Notes under the pieces: generated by a model
The model's database searches: none
What the model saw: only the letters and a program-made list of their open reading frames with translations
What the model was told of the DNA's origin: nothing
NCBI GenBank assembly: GCA_000431835.1
Contig: HF987908.1
Span: forward strand, 1,615 to 28,756
DNA: 27,142 nucleotides
DNA from: Succinatimonas sp. CAG:777
GTDB lineage: Bacteria; Pseudomonadota; Gammaproteobacteria; Enterobacterales; Succinivibrionaceae
Reading direction: 5' to 3'
Translations under genes and position numbers: made by a program
Part shown: in pieces, positions 7,849 through 14,756 of the stretch
Layout of the letters: each line of letters starts with the position of its first letter
Numbering within the stretch: position 1 is the first letter of the stretch

Positions 7849-8583
7849 TTATTCTTTAACTAAGAACCACTTTTCGTGGATCTTTGCAAATGTACCGTTC
7901 TCACGGATCTTCTTTAAACCGTCATTTAGTTTCTTTAGAACTTCAGGGTTCTTCTTTGAAACTACAATACCGTATTCTTCACCGTTTGCCAGATCCTTAA
8001 CCTCAACGTATGAATCGTCCTTTTTGGTCTGTAAGAAATACAGATTTACAGGTCTATCATTTACAACAGCTTCACAGCCCTTGTTCTTAAGCTCCATGAA
8101 AGCCTCAGGTACAGTGTTGTAGGTGCCAACGTTACCTGATAATTCTTTACCAAAGCTAGCACCAGTAGTACCAATCTGAGCACATAATCTAGAATTCTTT
8201 AAAGAATCTAAAGTAGTATACTTCTTTGCATCAGCTTTTCTTACAATAGCGCTGATACCAGATTTGTAGTAAGGATCAGAGAAAGATACCTGCTTTGCAC
8301 GTTCTTCTGTAATAGAAATACCTGCAATAGCACCATCTAACTGAGCAGTTAATACACCAGGAATCAATGAATCAAAAGGCATATTCACTACCTGAACATC
8401 AAAACCTTCAGCTTCACCAATAGCTTTGATGATATCTACATCGTAGCCGATGATGTTTGCTTTATTATCTGTAAACTCAAATGGAGCAAAAGTAGCTTCA
8501 GTACCAAATTTTAATGTTTCAGCATTAGCAAATGACATTGAAGTGCATAAAGTTAAGGCACCAATCAATAAAGCCTTTTTCAT
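7849..8583 (-). CDS. Polar amino-acid ABC transporter, periplasmic binding protein
   Basis: Solute-binding protein family 3 (HisJ/ArtJ/GlnH type), 244 residues. Signal peptide at 1-21, with probable cleavage after SFANA. The family signature FAPFEFTDNKANIIGYDVDI follows, and ITEERAKQVSFSDPYYKSG holds the arginine that normally binds the ligand alpha-carboxylate. It delivers a polar amino acid to the permease/ATPase encoded downstream. The start is ATG 8581-8583, with GGGGGA upstream; six codons farther out the frame has another ATG without a site. It is first in the operon, has a good promoter and is followed by an intercistronic hairpin. The ligand (arginine, lysine, histidine, cystine, glutamine) is undetermined; the two cysteines (in RLCAQIG and NKGCEAV) may form a disulfide. 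Confidence 0.92.
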   Translation of the reverse strand: MKKALLIGALTLCTSMSFANAETLKFGTEATFAPFEFTDNKANIIGYDVDIIKAIGEAEGFDVQVVNMPFDSLIPGVLTAQLDGAIAGISITEERAKQVSFSDPYYKSGISAIVRKADAKKYTTLDSLKNSRLCAQIGTTGASFGKELSGNVGTYNTVPEAFMELKNKGCEAVVNDRPVNLYFLQTKKDDSYVEVKDLANGEEYGIVVSKKNPEVLKKLNDGLKKIRENGTFAKIHEKWFLVKE

Positions 8584-8641
8584 AATTATTCCCCCAATCA
8601 TAGTTTTATATAAATTTATAAAAGGATTTTATTAGTTCTCT

Positions 8642-8671
8642 TTTATAAAAAAACTGTGTGCATTTTATCAA
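8642..8671 (-). promoter_or_regulatory. Promoter of the amino-acid ABC transporter operon
   Basis: On the minus strand TTGATA (8666-8671, 5/6 to consensus) and TATAAA (8642-8647, 5/6) are separated by 18 bases. The predicted start is about 50 bases before the binding-protein ATG. Confidence 0.6.
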
Positions 8672-8726
8672 ATATCTTAACTATAAGCTATTTATTGGCT
8701 AATTTATAACCACTTTTCACAACATA

Positions 8727-8740
8727 AGAACGTCCGTTCT
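8727..8740. promoter_or_regulatory. 14-bp palindrome, candidate operator
   Basis: AGAACG-TC-CGTTCT, perfect arms of 6 bp, about 55 bases upstream of the -35 box of the amino-acid transporter promoter and downstream of the Gpt-like gene. It could be an upstream regulator site; the protein that would bind it is unknown. Confidence 0.35.
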
Positions 8741-8804
8741 ACATTTGGGCAAAACGTTAAAATTTAGCAAATAAGCAGATAATAGAAAATACTTAAAGCT
8801 GTTA

Positions 8805-9230
8805 CTAATCAATTTCCCAAGGCTGAACAAGCCATGTGTCCTGAGGAAATTCTTTAACATATAAGTCAGGATAATCTTTGCCATGTTCTTTAACGTATAC
8901 ACATGTAAAGAAAGCATCAGGATATACATGCTTAACATATCTAGCTGTATTTCCAGAATCTGACAGATCATCTACAAATAATGCATCTTTAAGATCAATA
9001 ACAGGCTTCTTTAATTCCTGAATTTCACCACCAACTTTATTTGAATAAGAAGCAAGACAGAAAGTATCGATCTTTTTGATATTAAGCTGAGCACTTAAGA
9101 TGGTTGCAGGAAATAAACCACCACGAGTAATAACAATAATTGACTTGAAGGTACGACCTGTCTTTTTAATCATATCGGCAAGCTTTATCGCATCATTTGC
9201 ATATGTTTCAAAGCTGATGAATTCTTTCAT
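8805..9230 (-). CDS. gpt: Xanthine-guanine phosphoribosyltransferase-like protein (Gpt)
   Basis: Type I phosphoribosyltransferase of 141 residues, slightly shorter than E. coli Gpt (152). It would salvage guanine and xanthine with PRPP to GMP and XMP. The PRPP loop is DALFVDDLSDSGNTA (about 83-97) with the usual acidic pair; ITRGGLFPATILSAQL (about 34-49) matches the Gpt VSRGGLVPG segment, and the C-terminal QDTWLVQPWEID matches Gpt QDTWIEQPW. The protein ends right after that motif, lacking the last ten or so residues of E. coli Gpt. The start has AGGGA ten bases upstream. Divergent from the HAD phosphatase gene. Confidence 0.85.
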   Translation of the reverse strand: MKEFISFETYANDAIKLADMIKKTGRTFKSIIVITRGGLFPATILSAQLNIKKIDTFCLASYSNKVGGEIQELKKPVIDLKDALFVDDLSDSGNTARYVKHVYPDAFFTCVYVKEHGKDYPDLYVKEFPQDTWLVQPWEID

Positions 9231-9553
9231 AAAATGATCCCTGAAAAAACAAAAACATAGTATACAACATCAAACACTAAATATTGAGATTTTGGTAAAT
9301 CTATTAGCCTGTATTTACGAAAGTTCAAACAGATAAATTAGCCATTTTAATACAATCAGAGTTAGCAAAAATTGTTCTACACTTCAGTTTTAAACTTTGC
9401 TTTTACGAAATTGATAAAAAACAGATCAAGATAAATGCAAATTTAAGAAAAACGCATTCTTTAGCACATAAATATAGAAATTTTAAAAAAAATTAATAAT
9501 TCTCGATTAAAATGAAATAAGTTTGTTAGTTGTCTTTGTATTGGAGAATTAAA
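9231..9553. other. AT-rich divergent intergenic region
   Basis: No gene is seen in this 323-base stretch between gpt (minus) and the HAD gene (plus). A TATACT box for gpt lies at 9259-9264, 29 bases before its ATG. A TAAAAT element near 9510 could serve the HAD gene but has no matching -35. No strong hairpin or repeat is seen. Confidence 0.5.
9259..9264 (-). promoter_or_regulatory. Candidate -10 box of gpt
   Basis: TATACT on the minus strand (5/6), preceded by TG; the -35 is not convincing. Confidence 0.35.
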
Positions 9554-10171
9554 GTGACAACCATTAAAAATGTAGTTTTTGATTTTGGTGGAGTACTCTT
9601 AGACTGGAACCCTCGTTACTTCTACTCATCAATCTTTAATGATGATGAAAAGATGGAGTACTTCATTCAGAATATCGTTACATCTACTTGGAACTCTCAG
9701 ATGGATAGAGGTCGCACCTTTGAAGAGTGTATGAAAGAACTCTCTGAAGAACATCCTGAGTACAAAGATCAGATTAACCTTTACAGAAAAGGTTGGGAAA
9801 CGATGTTAAAAGGTGAGATCGAATCTGGAATTAATGTTCTCAAGGCAGTTCAGGCATCTGGCAAATTTAAAGTTTACGGTTTAACCAACTGGTCTGCTGA
9901 AACCTTCCCTTATGCTTTTAATACCTATAAGTTCCTACAGAGCTTTGAAGGTATCGTGGTATCAGGTGAAGAAAAGATGATCAAACCAGAAAAAGGTATC
10001 TATCTAACTCTGCTAGAAAGATATAACTTAAAACCTGAAGAAACCTTCTTTATGGATGACAACATCAAGAACGTTGAAGTTGCCAAGTCAAGAGGCATTC
10101 ATGCTATACAGTTTACAGGTACAGATGAGAATTTAGCTGAGATTGGTAAAATTCTAAAAATTAAGATTTAA
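9554..10171 (+). CDS. HAD-superfamily hydrolase (subfamily IA phosphatase)
   Basis: Protein of 205 residues with all four HAD motifs: motif I VVFDFGGVLLDWNP (nucleophile Asp near residue 9), motif II YGLTNWSAETFP (about 112-123), motif III lysine in EEKMIKPEKGIY (about 140-151), and motif IV ETFFMDDNIKNVEVAKSRGI (about 163-182). It is of the type that includes YihX (alpha-glucose-1-phosphatase) and 2-haloacid dehalogenase-like proteins; the substrate here is unknown. GTG at 9554 is chosen as the start because GGAG lies seven bases before it; reading from TTG at 9530 would place that site inside the gene. It is followed after 48 bases by the YjfB-like gene, likely on the same transcript. Confidence 0.88.
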   Translation: MTTIKNVVFDFGGVLLDWNPRYFYSSIFNDDEKMEYFIQNIVTSTWNSQMDRGRTFEECMKELSEEHPEYKDQINLYRKGWETMLKGEIESGINVLKAVQASGKFKVYGLTNWSAETFPYAFNTYKFLQSFEGIVVSGEEKMIKPEKGIYLTLLERYNLKPEETFFMDDNIKNVEVAKSRGIHAIQFTGTDENLAEIGKILKIKI

Positions 10172-10219
10172 GTTTCAATCTTAAAATGCCGTTAAACAAG
10201 AAAGGTAGGAGGAAAATTT

Positions 10220-10435
10220 ATGAGCGAAATTAGTTCAAATTTTGGTATGGAATCATTAAATGTTGCCATGCTTAAACGTTCTAACGACAATCAAGGTCAG
10301 ATGGCTCTTGCCCTTCTTGAAGGTGCAGTTCAAACATCTCAACAAATTCAGGCTAATGCTCCAGCTGCTCCTCAGGTTCAGCCTGTAGCTCATGCTGAAG
10401 GCGCTTTAGGAGCTAACATCGACATTACTGCATAG
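10220..10435 (+). CDS. Small YjfB-like putative motility protein
   Basis: 71-residue protein with a strong Shine-Dalgarno (AGGAGG, seven to eight bases before ATG). The N-terminus (residues 1-42) has a helical pattern with an NVAMLKRSNDNQGQMALALL segment, and the C-terminus ends in LGANIDITA. Both match the pattern of the YjfB family (PF14070, 'putative motility protein'), in which a SISVMKKAMDxxxxxAxxLL helix is followed by a proline/alanine linker and a terminal NIDI(K/R)V. An Ala/Pro/Gln-rich linker (about 45-62) separates the two here. Function in this family is not established. The presence of a chemotaxis receptor in the window agrees with a motile host. A bidirectional terminator follows. 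Confidence 0.72.
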   Translation: MSEISSNFGMESLNVAMLKRSNDNQGQMALALLEGAVQTSQQIQANAPAAPQVQPVAHAEGALGANIDITA

Positions 10436-10453
10436 TCTGATTGGCTTATAAAT

Positions 10454-10493
10454 AAAAAAAGAGCAGATTTCATTTTGAAACTGCTCTTTTTTT
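10454..10493. terminator. Bidirectional rho-independent terminator
   Basis: AAAAAAAGAGCAG (10454-10466) pairs with CTGCTCTTTTTTT (10481-10493); an inner TTTCA/TGAAA stem (10468-10472 / 10476-10480) extends it, with one bulged A. Each strand ends in seven U. It serves the YjfB-like gene on plus and malK on minus. Confidence 0.9.
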
Positions 10494-10511
10494 ATGATCT
10501 TTCAACAACAC

Positions 10512-10531
10512 AGGGAGCCTTGCGGCTCCCT
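10512..10531 (-). terminator. GCAA-loop hairpin after malK
   Basis: Perfect 8-bp stem (AGGGAGCC / GGCTCCCT) with a loop that reads GCAA on the minus strand. It begins 34 bases after the malK stop and precedes the bidirectional terminator. The tail TGTGTTGTTG is only moderately U-rich; it may be a first terminator or a 3'-end stabiliser. Confidence 0.65.
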
Positions 10532-10564
10532 TAATTGGCAAATAGACAGATTAGACTGCTGTCA

Positions 10565-11716
10565 TCAGTTTCTCTTGTACACTGCTGTACGAGGGAATGC
10601 TTTACCATCAGCATCAAATAAATGACATGCTGTTGATGGAATACCTACTACGAAATCATCACCAGGACCTACATCTAGCTCTGAATCTGATTTAACTGTA
10701 AAGTCGCAACCAACCTCAGTTGCACCTGAATTCATGTATAAGAAGGACTCAGCACCTAAGTTTTCGGTAACCTCTACCTTACCCTGAACCTTACCGCCAT
10801 CAGCAAATTCAGATGTTGAGCCAACTAAGTGCTCTGGACGAACACCTAAAGTAACCTTAGCACCAACTTCTGATCTAGAAGCATCAACAGCTGCAGTAAT
10901 ACGCTCACCGGTAATTAACTTAACTACGCACTTACCATCTTCAATAGACTGAATTTCACCCTTTAAGAAGTTCATCTTAGGAGAACCTATGAAACCAGCT
11001 ACGAATAAGTTTACTGGGTGATTGTATAAGTCTAAAGGTGAACCAAACTGCTCTAAGTTAGACTCTGCATTAGCCTTTAATGGGCTTAATACACAAATCT
11101 TATCAGCTAAAGTCATAGCTTCAACCTGATCGTGAGTAACATAGATGATGGTTGCATTTAACTCTTTGTGTAACTTAGCAATCTCAAGACGCATCTTTAC
11201 ACGTAAAGCAGCATCAAGATTAGATAAAGGCTCATCGAATAAGAATACTGAAGGATTCTGAACGATACAACGTCCGATAGCAACACGCTGACGCTGACCA
11301 CCTGATAGAGCCTTAGGCTTACGCTCTAAGAATGCTTCTAGACCTAAAACATCAGCTGCCTGAACTACACGACGGATAATTTCTTTCTTATCCATATGCT
11401 TTAACTTCAAACCGAAAGCCATGTTCTCAAAAACGGTCATGTGTGGATACAAAGCGTATGACTGGAAAACCATACCAATGTTACGCTCTGAAGGAGGAAC
11501 ATCGTTCACTCTCTTACCATCGATCTTTAAATCACCTTCAGTGATATCCTCAAGACCTGCAATCATACGTAAAAGTGTTGATTTACCACATCCTGATGGA
11601 CCTACGAAAACGATGAAGTCACCGTCTTTAATATCTAAGTTAATGTTACGTAAAGTATCCTTTAAGATTGCAGGATTGTAGTTCTTTCTAACTTTACTTA
11701 ATAATACGTCTGCCAT
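10565..11716 (-). CDS. malK: Maltose/maltodextrin ABC transporter ATPase MalK
   Basis: 383-residue ATPase of the maltose importer, 12 longer than E. coli MalK. Nucleotide domain: Walker A GPSGCGKST (39-47), Q-loop MVFQSYALYPHMTV (Q85), signature LSGGQRQRV (137-145), Walker B VFLFDEPLSNLDA (157-169), switch histidine H195. The C-terminal regulatory domain (about 236-383) starts with FVAGFIGSPKMNFL, nearly as in E. coli, and contains LGVRPEHL. A short extra stretch (about 212-222) replaces the usual turn before it. In E. coli the regulatory domain binds EIIA-Glc and MalT; here MalT binding may not apply, since no malT is in view. Last gene of the operon, 47 bases after malG, with GAGAG eight bases before its ATG. 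Confidence 0.95.
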   Translation of the reverse strand: MADVLLSKVRKNYNPAILKDTLRNINLDIKDGDFIVFVGPSGCGKSTLLRMIAGLEDITEGDLKIDGKRVNDVPPSERNIGMVFQSYALYPHMTVFENMAFGLKLKHMDKKEIIRRVVQAADVLGLEAFLERKPKALSGGQRQRVAIGRCIVQNPSVFLFDEPLSNLDAALRVKMRLEIAKLHKELNATIIYVTHDQVEAMTLADKICVLSPLKANAESNLEQFGSPLDLYNHPVNLFVAGFIGSPKMNFLKGEIQSIEDGKCVVKLITGERITAAVDASRSEVGAKVTLGVRPEHLVGSTSEFADGGKVQGKVEVTENLGAESFLYMNSGATEVGCDFTVKSDSELDVGPGDDFVVGIPSTACHLFDADGKAFPRTAVYKRN

Positions 11717-11763
11717 GATTTACTCTCTTTTAAAAATCGTTTACTAAAGCTATAAGCTTATAA

Positions 11764-12999
11764 TTAACCCTTTACACCACCAGCTGTCAAACCACCTACT
11801 AACCAACGCTGTGCTAATAAGAACACGATGGTAATTGGCAGACCTGATAGAACTGCAGCAGCTGCGAAATCGCCCCACAGATAATTCTGTGGATATAGAT
11901 ACTGCTGAGAACCTACAGCTAGTGTTAACTCGTTCATGTCTAAAAGTAGAACTGATGCTACTGGAACCTCAGTGATGGTACCGATGAATGCCAGAATGAA
12001 TACCACAGCAAGAATTGGTACTGATAGAGGTAATAGAATCAATCTAAATGCCTGCCATGGTGTAGCACCGTCGATAGCAGCAGCTTCTTCTAAAGATGAG
12101 TCGATGGTTTCAAAATAACCTTTAATTGTCCAAATATGCAGAGCAATACCACCCATATAAGACAGGATCAAACCACCATGAGTATTTAAACCTAACCATG
12201 GGATGTAATCACCAATCTTATCGAAAAGAGCATAGATAGCAACCAATGCTAGCACTGCTGGGAACATCTGGAAAATTAACATACCGTTTAAAAGAACTGT
12301 CTTACCTGCAAACTTCATACGAGCGAATGCATAAGCAGAAGTTGTTGATAGACAGATAATTAAGAATGCTGTTATGAATGCAACCTTAATTGAGTTCCAT
12401 AACCACAGTAGAACTGGGAATGGAGGTGGAATAATGCTTTCCTTGTATACACCATATGTAGTACCAGCTTTGTCGTTCTGGTCAATTACATACTTAACTG
12501 CATCAGAACCTTCACCTAAGCTCATTACTAATTTCTTAGCAACGTTTTTGCAAATTTCTTTAGTTGCGCTTTCGTCTGCGTAGGTAACACCTTCAGCATC
12601 TGAAGTATCAGCATAACCTTCTACAGCTAAAGTATTGTCATCCTTTAGGTTCTGAACATCAGCTAAAGCAAAAGGCTCAGTTACTAAGTTATGGAAAGAA
12701 GGATCTTCTTCTGAGGTAACATAGAATCTTACTTTACCGTCATCAGTGTTGATTACGTTAACAGTAGCTCCTGAAACCTTGTTTAACTTTACAACATCAA
12801 AACCTAAAGCTAAACGCCAGTGGTCTAATGTTGAAGTTGATGCCTTTGGAATAATGTCACCGACAGAGAAGTTTCCCTGACGGAATGAAATAGCCACAAT
12901 CATGAGCAATGGAAACATGATTAGGCACAGGAAAGCTATGATAAAAATATGAGCCACAGCTTTTCTGTAGATTAAAGATTTTGGTTGAACAATAGCCAT
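11764..12999 (-). CDS. malG: Maltose ABC transporter permease MalG with enlarged periplasmic loop
   Basis: 411 residues against 296 in E. coli. Residues 1-68 and 191-411 follow E. coli MalG closely (VQPKS, MFPLLMIVAISFRQGNF, PPPFPVLLWLWNS, EAAAIDGATPWQAFRL, PQNYLWGDFAAAAV, TAGGVKG). Between ALGFDV and IIPPPFPV, where E. coli has about 10 residues, there are about 120 (69-190). This places the extra segment in the first periplasmic loop, facing MalE. It is mostly polar and acidic, with no cysteine pair and no membrane helix, and it stays in frame. EAA loop at about 293-312. It forms the translocation pore with MalF and MalK2. It starts 17 bases after malF with AGAGGAGA upstream. Confidence 0.95.
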   Translation of the reverse strand: MAIVQPKSLIYRKAVAHIFIIAFLCLIMFPLLMIVAISFRQGNFSVGDIIPKASTSTLDHWRLALGFDVVKLNKVSGATVNVINTDDGKVRFYVTSEEDPSFHNLVTEPFALADVQNLKDDNTLAVEGYADTSDAEGVTYADESATKEICKNVAKKLVMSLGEGSDAVKYVIDQNDKAGTTYGVYKESIIPPPFPVLLWLWNSIKVAFITAFLIICLSTTSAYAFARMKFAGKTVLLNGMLIFQMFPAVLALVAIYALFDKIGDYIPWLGLNTHGGLILSYMGGIALHIWTIKGYFETIDSSLEEAAAIDGATPWQAFRLILLPLSVPILAVVFILAFIGTITEVPVASVLLLDMNELTLAVGSQQYLYPQNYLWGDFAAAAVLSGLPITIVFLLAQRWLVGGLTAGGVKG

Positions 13000-13016
13000 T
13001 TTCTATCAGTCTCCTC

Positions 13017-14681
13017 TTAACCTTGTACCTGACTGGTCCTAGTTAAACGTAACTGTACCAAGCTTAATAAGCCGACAATGATGAAGATCATAGCTGCAAT
13101 AGCTGCTGCAAGACCGTAGTCGTTACCCTTACCACCTTCGAATGCGATACGGTAAGTGAAGCTTACTAATAAGTCAGTGTAACCTGCTGGAGCCTGAGTA
13201 GCATTAATCATGTCAGGACCACCACCAGTTAATAACTGGATTAGTACGAAGTTGTTAAAATTAAATGCAAATGATGCAATTAACAATGGAGCCAATGGCT
13301 TAATCAATAAAGGTAATGTAATGTGGCGTAAATTTACCCAAGGTGAAGCACCTTCGATAGCTGTTGCCTCATATAGATCATCAGGAATTGACTTTAATAA
13401 GCCCATGCACAGGATCATCATATATGGATAACCTAACCATGCATTAACCATTAAAATCATACCTCTTGCAGCCCATGGATCTGTGAACCATTCAATTGAT
13501 GACCACTCAGCTCCAAATACTGCATAGATAGGCCCCATAATTGCATTTAAGAATACATTCAATTCACCGAAGTTCTGATTGAATAAACCTTTGAACACCA
13601 AAATAGAAATGAATGATGGTACTGCATATGGAAGAATTAAGATTACTCTGTAAATACCTCTAAAGCGTAAGAACTGCCACTGTACCAAGCAAGCTAATAC
13701 CATACCGATAGCTAGAGTACCTAAAACAGTAATTGCAGAGAAGCAAACGGTCCATACGAAGATCTGGAAGAATGGCATACGGATATTTTCGTTTGATAAG
13801 AACTTAATATAGTTCTTTAAACCGATATTTACTTTAAAGCCAGGAGCGAACTTCTCACCAGATAATTCACCCTTCTCATTAGCATACTGATAGTAACCAG
13901 TTTCCATGTTAGGCATGAATAACTTATTTGTTTCGTTATCCCATAATACGAAATCTGAGTCTACTAAATAACCGTTCTCAGCCTTTTCCCCCTTATGTAG
14001 AAGCTTGAACTTCTCACACTGAGCTGAAAATGAGCGAAGACCACTCATTGATAATTTAACTTCAGAATTTGGTACATGAAGAGTAAATGTCTTTAAGGTA
14101 TTTCTGTAAGACATTAACTTCTTCATAGGAACTAACTTGCCTGATGTCTCACCTGATGCAACTAAGTTAACATCCGTTGTAGCACCAGTTTTTGCCTTTT
14201 CAGTTAATTTCTTGTCAGATAGATTTAATGGAGACTCATTCTTATAAACAGTTGAACCCTGTTGTAAAACAAGGTCATATGTCCCGTCTTGTAACTCAAA
14301 AAGTTTATAAGAATAATCGCCGCCTTCTGACTTATATGTCTTCTGCAAATGGAAAGCCATTGCAGAATCTACATTCATAACGTGGGATCCAGAATAGTTA
14401 GTAAAGGAGATCCACACTGTGTAGATTAGAGGGAAAATGATAAATGCAGTCATACCGGCTACGCTTGGGAAAGCATAACGCTGTGCATACATCTTCTTAC
14501 TTACGAAAACGTAAACACCCACACCGACTAGCACAAGATCTAACAGAGGATAAGCAATATCTCCATTCAGATACATGCAAATATCGGCATACAGATTGAC
14601 TAACACAATTATTGCAACTACAGCCCACTTTAGTAAAAACTTTGGACCTAGTTTCAAATTATGCATTGCTGACAGTTCCAT
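13017..14681 (-). CDS. malF: Maltose ABC transporter permease MalF
   Basis: 554-residue permease, about 40 longer than E. coli MalF (514). N-terminal helices (about 12-60) are followed by the helix AGMTAFIIFPLIYTVWISFT, a large periplasmic P2 region (about 95-300) that in E. coli clasps MalE, and a C-terminal membrane part with the EAA loop DLYEATAIEGASPWVNLRHI and the ending LVQLRLTRTSQVQG. The P2 region holds most of the extra length. The start is ATG 14679-14681 with AGGA seven bases upstream; an in-frame TTG two codons earlier is not favoured. A terminator hairpin lies just upstream, so only part of the malE transcript should reach this gene. Confidence 0.95.
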   Translation of the reverse strand: MELSAMHNLKLGPKFLLKWAVVAIIVLVNLYADICMYLNGDIAYPLLDLVLVGVGVYVFVSKKMYAQRYAFPSVAGMTAFIIFPLIYTVWISFTNYSGSHVMNVDSAMAFHLQKTYKSEGGDYSYKLFELQDGTYDLVLQQGSTVYKNESPLNLSDKKLTEKAKTGATTDVNLVASGETSGKLVPMKKLMSYRNTLKTFTLHVPNSEVKLSMSGLRSFSAQCEKFKLLHKGEKAENGYLVDSDFVLWDNETNKLFMPNMETGYYQYANEKGELSGEKFAPGFKVNIGLKNYIKFLSNENIRMPFFQIFVWTVCFSAITVLGTLAIGMVLACLVQWQFLRFRGIYRVILILPYAVPSFISILVFKGLFNQNFGELNVFLNAIMGPIYAVFGAEWSSIEWFTDPWAARGMILMVNAWLGYPYMMILCMGLLKSIPDDLYEATAIEGASPWVNLRHITLPLLIKPLAPLLIASFAFNFNNFVLIQLLTGGGPDMINATQAPAGYTDLLVSFTYRIAFEGGKGNDYGLAAAIAAMIFIIVGLLSLVQLRLTRTSQVQG

Positions 14682-14699
14682 GCCCAATTCCTAATTTGC

Positions 14700-14741
14700 C
14701 AAAAAAAAATAAAAAAAAACTCTCGGCACTTGCGTGCCGAG
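14700..14741 (-). terminator. Intercistronic terminator between malE and malF
   Basis: Perfect 8-bp GC-rich stem (CTCGGCAC at 14722-14729, GTGCCGAG at 14734-14741) with loop GCAA on the minus strand, followed by AG and nine T, an A, and nine more T. It begins 16 bases after the malE stop. It should end most transcripts, leaving read-through for malFGK. Confidence 0.9.
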
Positions 14742-14756
14742 GGTCCGTGTTAAAAA

